This document shows, piece after piece, positions 9,344-18,131 of a DNA stretch of 64,000 nt; the stretch's first letter is position 1; each line of letters begins with the position of its first letter. A program made the translations under genes and the position numbers. This DNA is from Tundrisphaera sp051175315. GTDB lineage: Bacteria; Planctomycetota; Planctomycetia; Isosphaerales; Isosphaeraceae. A model generated the notes under the pieces. It was given only the letters and a program-made list of their open reading frames with translations. It had not been told where the DNA came from and did no database searches. Location of the stretch: the NCBI RefSeq assembly GCF_051175315.1, contig NZ_CP195100.1, forward strand, positions 3,658,001-3,722,000. The letters are read 5' to 3'.

Positions 9344-10882
9344 TCAAGGGGGATCTCCGGCCGCGCTGATGGGCCGGGGCGGACGGGACCTCCGGTAGAC
9401 GCGGAAGGTCTGCCCATCCAGGACCCGGTCGCATCCGTCCAGGGCCCCGGCCAGCTCTGGCCAGAAGCGGAAGCCGACCCAGTCGGGGTCGACCATCACC
9501 ACGATCACCTCGGCCGAGGCGATCTGGTCGGCCTTGCGGCGGACCTCGATCGGCAGGGTCAGGCCCGGGCAGAGGTAGGCCGCGATCGGCCCGGCGAACT
9601 TCGGGGCCAGCGGCACCGACCCTTCGACGAGGCCGAGCAACACCGGCCGATGGCCCCGGCTCAGGTCCAGGACCTGCCGCCACTCGGCCCGCTCGTCCGG
9701 GGTCGACCAGAGTCCGAGCGTCTCCCCGCTCGGCGACGCGGCCCGCCGCTCCATCGCGGTCGCCACCAGCTTGGAGCGGTCGTTGACCAGCAGGAGCACC
9801 GCCAGCATCCCGGCGAACGCCACCCGCCCGCGACCTCCCTTGCCCAGCACCGCCAGCCCCAGGATCAGGATCGGGAAGTAGTAGGTCCAGGACGTCCGGT
9901 GGGCGAAGAAGCAGGTCACGAAGATGGCATGGAGCGTGGCACAGCAGGCGACGATCTCGGCATCGCGGGCCCGCTCCGGGTCGAGCCCTCCGCGTGCCAG
10001 CCGGATCAGGGCGACGAGCCCGCCCGCGACCAGACCGACGCTGCCGATCAGCCAGAAGCCGACCTCGTAGCGGAAGTAATCCCGGAGCCCCGCATCCGGC
10101 AGGATCCAGAACTGGCGGCCGATCCCCCGGAAGAACCCGAACCCGGCCAGCCGATAGATCTCCGCCCCCCTGGATGGGACCAACGTCCCGAGCACCGCCC
10201 CCACGCCATAGAATCCGGACAGGATCAGGGCCAGCCCCCCGCCCACGATCGCCGCCGGAAGGATCGCCCGAAGCCGGTCCTTCCACGGCAGCCCGCGCGA
10301 GGCCGCCGCGATGCACGCCAGCAGGCAGGCCCCGTAGACATAGGCCATCGACGGCTTGACGAAACACGCCGCCGTCGCCAGGGCCAGGGACGACGATCGA
10401 CGGCCTCGGGACTGCTCGGCCAACGCATGCACCAGCAGGGCCGGCTCCAGGACGTGGACGATGGTGAAGTTGGTCGGGAACAGGATGTCGGGCATCGCCA
10501 GGGCGATCAGGGCGATCCCCGGCCAGCCCACCCTCCGCGACACGGCCACGCGGGCCATCCCCCAGGCGATCACGCAGGTGCCCAGCACCACCTCCAGCCG
10601 GTACGCCCCGGGCGTCAGCCCGGCGATGCCGTACCAGATCCGGTTGAGCAGGAGGGGCAGGAGGCCGTAGGCGCAGGCGAAGTCGACGGTCGGCCGGAAG
10701 CCCCGGGCGATCAGGTCCTGCATCGACAGGTCCACGCCCGAGTCGTTGCCGATGTAGCGGGTGAACCGCTCGCCGGGTGACTGGAACCAGGCCAGCGCAA
10801 GGACCTCGGCCACCAGGAGCAGGCTCAGGGCGAGGCAGGCCAGTCCCGAACGTCGACCCTCTCGTTCAACGGAGGACATCAT
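9344..10882 (-). CDS. Multi-pass membrane protein, glycosyltransferase (GT39/87)-like
   Basis: 512 residues from a tandem ATG-ATG at 10882/10879 with GGAGG upstream; it overlaps the end of the VWA (BatB) gene by 17 bases, suggesting coupled translation. About ten hydrophobic helices occupy residues 15-390, followed by a soluble C-terminal domain of about 125 residues. A short acidic/aromatic stretch follows the first helix (GNDSGVDLSMQD), as in polyprenyl-phosphate-dependent glycosyltransferases, but I see no decisive catalytic motif. Its insertion between the VWA and TPR genes is unusual for a Bat operon. Substrate unknown. Confidence 0.65.
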   Translation of the reverse strand: MMSSVEREGRRSGLACLALSLLLVAEVLALAWFQSPGERFTRYIGNDSGVDLSMQDLIARGFRPTVDFACAYGLLPLLLNRIWYGIAGLTPGAYRLEVVLGTCVIAWGMARVAVSRRVGWPGIALIALAMPDILFPTNFTIVHVLEPALLVHALAEQSRGRRSSSLALATAACFVKPSMAYVYGACLLACIAAASRGLPWKDRLRAILPAAIVGGGLALILSGFYGVGAVLGTLVPSRGAEIYRLAGFGFFRGIGRQFWILPDAGLRDYFRYEVGFWLIGSVGLVAGGLVALIRLARGGLDPERARDAEIVACCATLHAIFVTCFFAHRTSWTYYFPILILGLAVLGKGGRGRVAFAGMLAVLLLVNDRSKLVATAMERRAASPSGETLGLWSTPDERAEWRQVLDLSRGHRPVLLGLVEGSVPLAPKFAGPIAAYLCPGLTLPIEVRRKADQIASAEVIVVMVDPDWVGFRFWPELAGALDGCDRVLDGQTFRVYRRSRPPRPISAAGDPP

Positions 10883-11897
10883 GGGCCCGCCCGGCCTCCG
10901 ATCGTTCGGATCCCATCGTCCATCGCCCCGGCCGTCGGATCGCGTGGACCCCGGGTCGCCACGCCGTGCCGAACGCCCGCTGCAGGGCCGGCAGGAAAGC
11001 CAGGATCGCGGCCCCCAGGCCGGAGGCGAACAGGGCGTACTCGCGCCGGGTGAGCCGATCGAGCGTGGTCGGGCGGGGGATCGCGGTGAGCCGGGACAGG
11101 AGGTCGGAGGGGAGGTGCTTCTCGTTGGCGTCGTGGTAGGTGCCGTGGAGCCGGGCGGCGATCTGCCGGAGGGCACCCGAGTCCTGCCGCGACTGGCGGC
11201 CGTCGATGAACGTCCCGGCGCGGGGGTCGCCCACGCCCACCACCAGAACGTCGGAGATCGATGCCGGGAGCCGGGGCATCCCGGTGGCGGGCACGGTGTC
11301 GCCGTCGGAGACGATGATCAGCAGCGTGCTATCGGGCCGCCAGGGGTGGGCGATCCGCGCGGCCTCGGCCAGTCCGGCGAACAGGTCGGTCTTGCCCACG
11401 GGGAAGGCGAACTGCATCGGCAGGTCGGCCAGGATGTTGCGGACCACCTCCATGTCCTTGGTCCCCGCCACGACCGGCTTGGCCCCGCTGTAGAAGGCGA
11501 TGACCGAGAGGAGATACTGCTCGATTGGCACCCTCTGGAAGAACGACTCCATCACGGCAGTCGCCCGCTCGCGGCGGGTCTGGTCGCCGCCCGGCCCGGC
11601 ATCCTTGAGCCGCATGCTCGGCGATACGTCGAGGATCAAGACTACGTTGCGTCGCTGGTTCTCGGGCAGGGTTTCCGCCGGCCTCGGGACGGGCGGGAGG
11701 AGCAGGAGGGTGGTCAGGCCCCAGGCCACGGCCGATCCGGCCGCGACCCGGAGCGTGGGGGCCGTCCGGGCCCAGCGGGCGGGCCGCCCCGACGGACCGA
11801 AGGCCAGGCGGGCGACCCGGGCGACCCGTTGGGCGTGGAGGGCTTCGGCCGCGAGGATCACGATCGCGGCGGCGAGTGCGGCCAGTTCGGCTACCAC
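10866..11897 (-). CDS. VWA-domain membrane protein (BatB-like)
   Basis: 343 residues. N-terminal hydrophobic helices (residues 1-20 and 50-68) are followed by a von Willebrand A domain with a MIDAS motif D90-V-S92-P-S94 and a later SDGD loop; a further hydrophobic helix (EYALFASGLGAAILAFLPAL) lies near residue 300. In Bacteroides aerotolerance operons such proteins act in the inner membrane with MoxR ATPases. It overlaps the upstream BatA-like gene by 7 bases and the downstream membrane gene by 17. Confidence 0.85.
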   Translation of the reverse strand: MVAELAALAAAIVILAAEALHAQRVARVARLAFGPSGRPARWARTAPTLRVAAGSAVAWGLTTLLLLPPVPRPAETLPENQRRNVVLILDVSPSMRLKDAGPGGDQTRRERATAVMESFFQRVPIEQYLLSVIAFYSGAKPVVAGTKDMEVVRNILADLPMQFAFPVGKTDLFAGLAEAARIAHPWRPDSTLLIIVSDGDTVPATGMPRLPASISDVLVVGVGDPRAGTFIDGRQSRQDSGALRQIAARLHGTYHDANEKHLPSDLLSRLTAIPRPTTLDRLTRREYALFASGLGAAILAFLPALQRAFGTAWRPGVHAIRRPGRWTMGSERSEAGRAHDVLR

Positions 11898-12814
11898 GGC
11901 GTGTACCTCAGCCCGAACAGGGAGGTGGCGGCCATCAGGCCCAGCGTCGCCAGGCCGGCCAGGGCATACGGCCCGAAGTCGTCGAGCGTCTCGGCCACGG
12001 TCTTCTTGAGCTTGGCCTGCTTCATCGCGTCGATCCGCCGGAACACGGATTCGAGCCCGGCCGGGTCGCCGACGCTGAACACCTCGCCGCCGGTCATGCT
12101 GGCGATCACGGCCATCTGGGGCGGGGCGTCCCCCTCGGCGACGTGGATGATGAAGACGGTGATCCCGTCCTTCTTCAGCTCCTCGGCGATCGCGGCATCG
12201 TTGCCGTTATTCAGGTCGGCGCTGACGCCGTCGGTGACCAGCACGATCATCCGGTCCCCTTCCTCGCGTTCGGCCAGGGTCTTCCGGCACTCGCGGAGGG
12301 CCTTGCCCACCAGGGTCCCCTGCATCCAGGGGACGCCGTTCTCCGGCTTCATGAACGGCGGGGCGCACCGCAGGGCCGACGGATCGCTCGTCAAAGGCAC
12401 CCAGCGGAGCACGTTGTTGGCGAAGAAGGTCAGGCCGAAGGCGTCCCCCGATCGATTCGCCAGGAACTCGTCGATCGCCTTCATGGAGGCGTCGTAGCGG
12501 GTCCCCTCGCCGAACGGCGAGATCATGCTCCCGGACACGTCGACGCAGAACTCGATGTTGGTCAGCATCCGCTCCGTCTTCGGCTCGCCCAGCCGCTGCG
12601 GCCCGGCGAGGATCACCACGACGATCCCCAGCAGCACCGGGGCCAGCGATTCCCCGAGGTCGAGCGCCGCCCGCCACCTCTTCCCCGACGAGCCTTGCCC
12701 GTGGTCGAAGGGCAGGGCGACCCGGGGCCCGTGCTGACGCCAGATCCGCACCAGCAGCCAGGCCGGGGCGAACAGGAGGAGGAGCGCCCAGGGATGGGCG
12801 AAGCTGAGGCTCAT
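11891..12814 (-). CDS. VWA-domain membrane protein (BatA-like)
   Basis: 307 residues with the BatA arrangement: N-terminal helix (residues 8-23), second helix (58-71), VWA domain with classical MIDAS D92-V-S94-G-S96, and a C-terminal helix (YALAGLATLGLMAATSLFGL). The start overlaps the stop of the upstream gene by 4 bases (ATGA). Probably forms a membrane complex with the neighbouring VWA protein, driven or remodelled by the MoxR ATPase at the head of the unit. Confidence 0.88.
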   Translation of the reverse strand: MSLSFAHPWALLLLFAPAWLLVRIWRQHGPRVALPFDHGQGSSGKRWRAALDLGESLAPVLLGIVVVILAGPQRLGEPKTERMLTNIEFCVDVSGSMISPFGEGTRYDASMKAIDEFLANRSGDAFGLTFFANNVLRWVPLTSDPSALRCAPPFMKPENGVPWMQGTLVGKALRECRKTLAEREEGDRMIVLVTDGVSADLNNGNDAAIAEELKKDGITVFIIHVAEGDAPPQMAVIASMTGGEVFSVGDPAGLESVFRRIDAMKQAKLKKTVAETLDDFGPYALAGLATLGLMAATSLFGLRYTPW

Positions 12815-13623
12815 CGGGCCTCCCCGTCGGGGATGTTGCGGTACGGTGCGAGCAGCGCCGCGACGTCGACCGGGCCGGCCGAGCCCGGGGGCATGTGCAG
12901 CCAGGCTTCCAGCCGGTTGAGCAGGGCGCCGGCCGTCGGGTCGGACCGGATCGCCGCGATCGCCGCGGCGGGGGGCAGGGCTTCGAGCCCGAGCCGGCGC
13001 CGCCAGTGGTCGATCAGCATCCGTTCCAGCTCCGCGTGCTGCCCCTCGGCCAGCGTGCCGGCCATCGCCGACTCGACCAGGGGGCGGAGCCGGTCGGCGA
13101 GGCTCGGGGCCACCGCGCCCGGGCGATCGTCCTCGACCCTGCGCCGCTTGCGGCCGACGAGCAGGATGGCCAGCAGGCCGGCCACCCAGGCCGCCGCGGC
13201 CAGGAACATCAGCGGGCGATACAGCCCGGGGAAGGCGGTGGGGGTCGGCGTCAGCGGGTGTGGCTCGATCTGCCCCGGCGGGAGGATCGCGACGACCTTC
13301 ACCGGGATCGGGGGCAGGTCGGCGGTCGAGCCCCCGTCCTTGCGGCGGAGGGCGTCCCGGAGGTCATAGTCCCCCGGCTCCAGCCCGTAGTAGAGCAGGT
13401 TGTAGCGGAACGCCGTCCCGTGCGGATAGACGTCCACGACCCGGACAACCACCTTCGCCCGGCGATCCTCGATCGGCCTCGCCTCCAGCTCCGTCCCGGG
13501 CAGGACGATCTGGTCGATCCGCGCCGGCATGCCCACGGAGGGGGCGGCCGACCCGGGGGCGGGGCAGGCCCAAGCCAGGGAGACGAGGAGACCGAAGGCG
13601 AAGCGACGGTGCGACGAGATCAT
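12811..13623 (-). CDS. Exported single-TM protein, DUF4381-like
   Basis: 270 residues. It has a signal peptide (residues 1-26, ending in PGSAA), an exported beta-rich region of about 115 residues, one transmembrane helix (PLMFLAAAAWVAGLLAILLVG) and a basic, helical cytoplasmic tail of about 110 residues. This layout matches the small membrane proteins encoded between DUF58 and the VWA genes in MoxR/Bat operons. It overlaps both neighbours by 4 bases (13620-13623 and 12811-12814), so the genes are almost certainly co-translated. Function within the complex unknown. Confidence 0.7.
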   Translation of the reverse strand: MISSHRRFAFGLLVSLAWACPAPGSAAPSVGMPARIDQIVLPGTELEARPIEDRRAKVVVRVVDVYPHGTAFRYNLLYYGLEPGDYDLRDALRRKDGGSTADLPPIPVKVVAILPPGQIEPHPLTPTPTAFPGLYRPLMFLAAAAWVAGLLAILLVGRKRRRVEDDRPGAVAPSLADRLRPLVESAMAGTLAEGQHAELERMLIDHWRRRLGLEALPPAAAIAAIRSDPTAGALLNRLEAWLHMPPGSAGPVDVAALLAPYRNIPDGEAR

Positions 13624-14480
13624 CGGGCCCCCCGGCCGAGCAGGTTGCGGGACTTGAAGTAGAGGCGGAGCCGCGAGGCATAGGGCTGGTCGACGTCGAT
13701 GATCAGGTGGTCGATCCCAGCCCGCTTCAGTTCGTCGCCGGCCTCCGTCGCCTCCCGGCCGTGCGACCGGCCCCGGGCGACCAGGTGGCGGCCGGTCTCC
13801 GCCTCCCGGGCGCGGACGAATCCGACGCCGGGGTGCGGGCGTTCGGCCGGGTCGCGGAGGTGGAGGACGACGGTGTCGTGCTCCTGGCCCATCCGCTTCA
13901 GGGCCGGGATGGCGCGGGGGTCGTGGAGGTCGCTCAGGACGATCACCAGGACCCGCTCCGACAGGCTCGGGGTCAGCTCGATCACCCGGTCGCCGAGCGT
14001 GGTCCCCTCGTCGTGGCGATAGGTCCGGAGCCGGTGGAGCCACTGGAGGACCAGGTCCTTGGACAGGCTGGGCCGGACGTGGATCCCGCGCCCGCCCACG
14101 CCCAGCAGGCCGACCGGGCTGATCCGGTCCAGGCAGGCCAGGGCCAGGCCTCCGGCCAGGAAGACCGCCGTCTCGTACTTGGTGGTCCGGCCCGACCCGA
14201 TGGTCATCGAGGCCGACGTGTCCACCAGCAGGTAGGCGGGCAACCGCTTGGGGGCCTCGTACTCCTTGACGTGGAACCGCCGGGTCCGGGCCGTCACCCG
14301 CCAGTCGATCGACTTGACCGGGTCGCCGAACTGGTACGGTCGGGACTGGACGTATTCCTGCCCCGCCCCCAGGAACGGGGAGCGATCCGTGCCGTAGCTC
14401 AGGCTGTCCGCCAGCCGCTTGATGGCGACGTGAAATTGCCTCGAATCGAGGATCTCGGCGCCTTCGATGCGTCCTTCCAC
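13620..14480 (-). CDS. DUF58 protein of the MoxR operon
   Basis: 286 residues from a GTG at 14480 with a GGAGGA site 7 bases upstream and the moxR stop 14 bases before it. The DUF58 signature YQFGDPVKSIDWRVTAR is at residues 49-65, followed by VKEYE and a VWA-like DTSAS motif beginning at D87. DUF58 proteins are conserved partners of MoxR AAA ATPases; their biochemical role is not well defined. The 4-base overlap with the next gene indicates translational coupling. Confidence 0.9.
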   Translation of the reverse strand: MEGRIEGAEILDSRQFHVAIKRLADSLSYGTDRSPFLGAGQEYVQSRPYQFGDPVKSIDWRVTARTRRFHVKEYEAPKRLPAYLLVDTSASMTIGSGRTTKYETAVFLAGGLALACLDRISPVGLLGVGGRGIHVRPSLSKDLVLQWLHRLRTYRHDEGTTLGDRVIELTPSLSERVLVIVLSDLHDPRAIPALKRMGQEHDTVVLHLRDPAERPHPGVGFVRAREAETGRHLVARGRSHGREATEAGDELKRAGIDHLIIDVDQPYASRLRLYFKSRNLLGRGAR

Positions 14481-14494
14481 GGGCCGTCCTCCGG

Positions 14495-15541
14495 TCAGGC
14501 GTGCTGCACGGGCTGGCCGTTGCGGGCGGCGATCCCGGACGGGCCGAGGATGTCCCGGAGCACGTCGGTGCCGGTGAGGCCGTCGGCCAGGGCCTCGTAG
14601 GAGAGCCGCATCCGGTGGAGGATCACGTCCTCGGCCAGGGCGAACAGGTCCTCGGGAATGACGTAGTGGCGGCCGTGGATCAGGGCCCGGGCCCGCGACG
14701 CCTTGACCAGCGCGATCCCGGCGCGGGGGCTGCAACCCAGCTCGACGGCCGGGTGGCGGCGGGTCCGGCCGACGATCTCGACGACGTGGTCGGTGAAGGT
14801 CTCGCTGACGTAGACCTCGTGGACCGCCTCCATGGCCCTGACCAGCTGTTCGACGTCGCCGACCGGCCCGCCCTCGATGGCGTCGAACTCGGTGCGGACC
14901 ACGGCCCCCTTTTCCTTGCGGCTCACGCCGAGCGCGGCGTTGCGGCGGAGGACTTCCTTCTCCTCGGCCGGCTCGGGGTAGGCCAGGCGGTGGCAGAGCA
15001 TGAACCGGTCGAGCTGGGCCTCGGGCAGTTCGAAGGTCCCGCTCTGCTCGATCGGGTTCTGGGTGGCGATCACCAGGAACGGGGCGGGCAGGGGGAAGGT
15101 CTCGTTGCCGATCGTCACCTTCCGCTCCTGCATCGCCTCCAGCAGGGCGCTCTGGACCTTCGGCGCGGCGCGGTTGATCTCGTCGGCCAGCAGGAGGTTG
15201 GTGAAGATCGGCCCCTGGTGGATCCGGAACTCGCCGGATTTCTGGTCGAGGATCTCCGACCCCAGGATGTCCGAGGGGAGCAGGTCGACGGTGAACTGGA
15301 TCCGGCTGAAGTGGAGGTCAATCGCCCGCGACAGGGTGGCCACCAGCAGGGTCTTGGCCAGCCCCGGCACGCCCTGAAGCAGGATGTGCCCGCCCGTGAA
15401 CAGGGCGATCAGGAGCCGCTCGACCACCACGTCCTGCCCGACCACCACCCGCCCGACCCGCTCGCGGACGGCCCGGATGAAGGCGGCGGTCTCGGCGGGG
15501 ATCTCGCCCGAACGTCCCGACGGCTGGGGGGTCTTGCTCAT
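14495..15541 (-). CDS. moxR: MoxR-family AAA+ ATPase
   Basis: 348 residues from the ATG at 15541. Walker A GVPGLAKT is at 57-64, Walker B LLADEINR follows about 55 residues later, and sensor/arginine-finger segments typical of the MoxR (AAA_3) group are present (ATQNPIEQSGTFELPEAQLDRF region). MoxR proteins act as chaperone-like ATPases that insert metal or mature VWA-containing complexes. It heads the eight-gene minus-strand unit down to 4556 and is divergent from the protease gene at 15794, with a 252-base gap that should hold its promoter. Confidence 0.95.
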   Translation of the reverse strand: MSKTPQPSGRSGEIPAETAAFIRAVRERVGRVVVGQDVVVERLLIALFTGGHILLQGVPGLAKTLLVATLSRAIDLHFSRIQFTVDLLPSDILGSEILDQKSGEFRIHQGPIFTNLLLADEINRAAPKVQSALLEAMQERKVTIGNETFPLPAPFLVIATQNPIEQSGTFELPEAQLDRFMLCHRLAYPEPAEEKEVLRRNAALGVSRKEKGAVVRTEFDAIEGGPVGDVEQLVRAMEAVHEVYVSETFTDHVVEIVGRTRRHPAVELGCSPRAGIALVKASRARALIHGRHYVIPEDLFALAEDVILHRMRLSYEALADGLTGTDVLRDILGPSGIAARNGQPVQHA

Positions 15542-15793
15542 GGGAGGTGGGGGGCTCGCGGGGTGAACGGGCCGGGGGGCCGCGGCGTGACCTCGACGCA
15601 TCCATCCGTGCGTCTCCGGGAAAGATTGCAACCGATCGCGGCGCCGGAGACAAGCGAAAAGGTGCGCGACCGCGGCTTCCGCGACGTCCCCTCGACGGGC
15701 CGCCCCCCGCGGCGGATACTGGAGGGAGCGACACCCCTCGAAATCCCCCTCGGAGTGCGTCGCCGGTGCCCGGCGATCGCGGAGACCCAAGGC

Positions 15794-16891
15794 ATGCGAC
15801 CCCTGCGCCATCTTCGCCTCCCCGGACTGGCCGTCGCCTTCGGCCTGCTGGCCGGCTGGGCGGTCGCCGAAGACACGACGGACCTGGCGCTCCGGGAGAA
15901 GGGGCTCCGAAAGTCCGGCTCGGCCTACATCCTGCCCGGCGAGGCCGAGGCCCAGAAGAAGCTCAACGAGGCGAAGTCCGCCTACAAGCAGATGACGGCC
16001 GCCCTTTCACGCCAATTCGGCTACGATCAGGAGTTGCGCGATAGCAAGCAGTCGATCCGCGAGATGACCCAGCAGCGAATCCAGCTCACTCGGCAGATCT
16101 CCCAGATGCAGGACTCTCCCCAGAAAAACCAGTACATCCTGATGTACAACAACCTGGGCGACCAGCTCAACCTCCTGAACCAGCAGCAGCACGACGAGGG
16201 GGCGAAGCGCGAGATCGACGGCGAGGCCGCGACCCGCCGCGAGGCCTACGTGCAGCAGATCCTCGACCTCCGGACCTTCGTCGACGCCGTGACGGCCGAG
16301 TACGCCACCCTGGCCGAGGACCCGGCCGTGAAGGGGGCGTTGGACCAGATCAACGCCAAATCCAAGGCGAAGGCGACGCTCGGCCCGTCGCGTGCATTCC
16401 TGGCCAACGTCGCCTTGCTGGAGAAGGCGGAGTCCTCCGTCCTGTCGGAGTCGGTCGACCTGCGGAAGGAAGGCGGGATCTTCTGGGTGGACGTGACCTT
16501 CAACGGCAAGACGACCCGGCCGATGGCCTTCGACACCGGGGCCTCCGAGGTCACGCTGCCCGGCGACTTCGCCGCGTCGATCGGACTGACCCCCGGGCCG
16601 GACGACCCCGTCGTGCGCTGCCAGGTCGCAGACGGCTCGGTCATCGAGGCCCGGCGGATGATCGTCCCGTCGATGCGGGTCGGCAAGTTCACCGTCAAGG
16701 ACGTGTCGTGCGTGGTCATGCCGGCCGACAAGAAGGACGTGCCGCCCCTGCTGGGCCAGTCGTTCCAGAAGAACTTCCTGCTCAAATTCAGCCCCGACAC
16801 CGGCAAGCTCGGCCTGTCGCGGGTGGAAGCCCCCGAGGTCGCCCGGGCCCCGGCCAAGTCCAAGGCGACCGCCAAGCGGCCGGGCCGCTGA
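15794..16891 (+). CDS. Exported coiled-coil protein with a retropepsin-like aspartic protease domain
   Basis: 365 residues. Signal peptide 1-24 (AVAFGLLAGWAVA), then a Gln/Lys/Glu-rich predicted coiled coil (residues about 45-165), then a retropepsin fold at about 220-340. The single active-site motif is AFDTGAS (D-T-G-A) followed by the hydrophobic flap and a LLGQSF (LLGxxF) block, as in bacterial 'clan AA' aspartyl proteases. Such enzymes work as homodimers because one chain carries only one DTG. The C-terminus is Lys/Ala-rich. Probably periplasmic. Target unknown. Confidence 0.8.
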   Translation: MRPLRHLRLPGLAVAFGLLAGWAVAEDTTDLALREKGLRKSGSAYILPGEAEAQKKLNEAKSAYKQMTAALSRQFGYDQELRDSKQSIREMTQQRIQLTRQISQMQDSPQKNQYILMYNNLGDQLNLLNQQQHDEGAKREIDGEAATRREAYVQQILDLRTFVDAVTAEYATLAEDPAVKGALDQINAKSKAKATLGPSRAFLANVALLEKAESSVLSESVDLRKEGGIFWVDVTFNGKTTRPMAFDTGASEVTLPGDFAASIGLTPGPDDPVVRCQVADGSVIEARRMIVPSMRVGKFTVKDVSCVVMPADKKDVPPLLGQSFQKNFLLKFSPDTGKLGLSRVEAPEVARAPAKSKATAKRPGR

Positions 16892-16925
16892 TCCGACGCC
16901 GTCCACACAAATCGGAGTGCGAGCC

Positions 16926-18131
16926 TTGAGCCTTCCCCTCTTCCTCCAGGGCCTCGGCTCGATCGGCATCTTCGCGTCGCGGGCGTTCCTGCCCGCGTTC
17001 GCGACCGCCCTGTTGCTCCGGTTCGGGCCGCACGTCCCGATCCTGGCCAACTCGGGCCTGCTGCCCCGGGTGAGCGGGGTGCCGACCTGGTTCACCTCCG
17101 ACCTCGCCGTGACCGTGCTCGGCATCCTGTCCGCCCTGGAACTGGTGGCCGAGCGGTTCCCGGAGGCCCGCGGCGTCCTCGCCGAGATCCACGGCTATCT
17201 CAAGTCCGGGATGGCGGCGCTCACCTTCCTGGGCGTGGTCAACGCCACCGACCGGGCGGTCGTCAACCCCATGATCCAGCACGCCGGCTTCCTGGAGCCA
17301 TTCTTCGCGCTCGCCGTCGGGGTCGGCACCTACTTCGCCAGCCTCACGCGATCGACCATCCTCTCGCCGCTGGCGGACAACGACGAGGACGACGACCTCG
17401 GCCTCCAGGGGCTGATCGGGTGGGTCGAGGACCTCTGGGGCTTGATGGGGCCGGTCGCCCTGATCATCTTCCCGATCGCCACGGTGATCGCCTTCGGGAT
17501 CGGGCTCGCCTGCGTGATCGCCGTCGAGATGCGGCTGGAAGCGGTCGGCGACTCCTCGAAGCGGGCCTGCCCCAACTGCGGGCTATCGATCCACGTCTGC
17601 GCCTCGGCCTGCCCGGCCTGCCGGGCCGAGATCCCCGCCCCGCGCGACATCAGCTTCCTGGGCATTCCCAAGAAGACGGCCGCCGACTCGGCCACGCTCC
17701 CGCATCGACTGATCTCGGTCAAGCGATGCCCCCGGTGCGCGTCGCGGCTCCGGCATCGGGCCGTCCGGCAGACTTGCGGCGAGTGCGGCTATGCCTTGAT
17801 GGACGAACCGGGTGCCGTCGCCGCCTACACCGCCGCGATCGACCGCCGCGTCCCCCTGACCTGCGCCGCCTGCTTCGGCCTGGGCCTGTTGCCGGTCCTG
17901 GGCTTGATTCCGGGCGTGATCCTCTACCGGCTGATGATCATCGCCCCGTACCGCCGCTACATCCCCTCGACGCGGGGGTTCCTGATCCGTTGGGGGGTGC
18001 GGTTGACGATCGTGCTTCTGGTCGCGTTCCAGTGGCTCCCCGTGGCCGGCGGGTTTGCCCTGATGGGGATGGCCCTGATCAACTATGCGGCCTATCGCGG
18101 TTACTACAATCGACTCGCCCTATCCAAGTGA
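16926..18131 (+). CDS. Membrane protein: DUF4126-like region, two zinc ribbons, second membrane region
   Basis: About 401 residues if started at TTG 16926, which has GGAG 8 bases upstream; a GTG at 16917 is the alternative (404 residues). Hydrophobic helices in residues 1-190 include the pattern of DUF4126 proteins. Then come two Cys-rich treble-clef-like ribbons (CPNCG...CPAC near 200 and CPRC...CGECG near 250), and then three or four more helices to the end. It follows the protease gene by 34 bases. Its end overlaps the convergent kinase gene by 12 bases. Function unknown. Confidence 0.68.
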   Translation: MSLPLFLQGLGSIGIFASRAFLPAFATALLLRFGPHVPILANSGLLPRVSGVPTWFTSDLAVTVLGILSALELVAERFPEARGVLAEIHGYLKSGMAALTFLGVVNATDRAVVNPMIQHAGFLEPFFALAVGVGTYFASLTRSTILSPLADNDEDDDLGLQGLIGWVEDLWGLMGPVALIIFPIATVIAFGIGLACVIAVEMRLEAVGDSSKRACPNCGLSIHVCASACPACRAEIPAPRDISFLGIPKKTAADSATLPHRLISVKRCPRCASRLRHRAVRQTCGECGYALMDEPGAVAAYTAAIDRRVPLTCAACFGLGLLPVLGLIPGVILYRLMIIAPYRRYIPSTRGFLIRWGVRLTIVLLVAFQWLPVAGGFALMGMALINYAAYRGYYNRLALSK

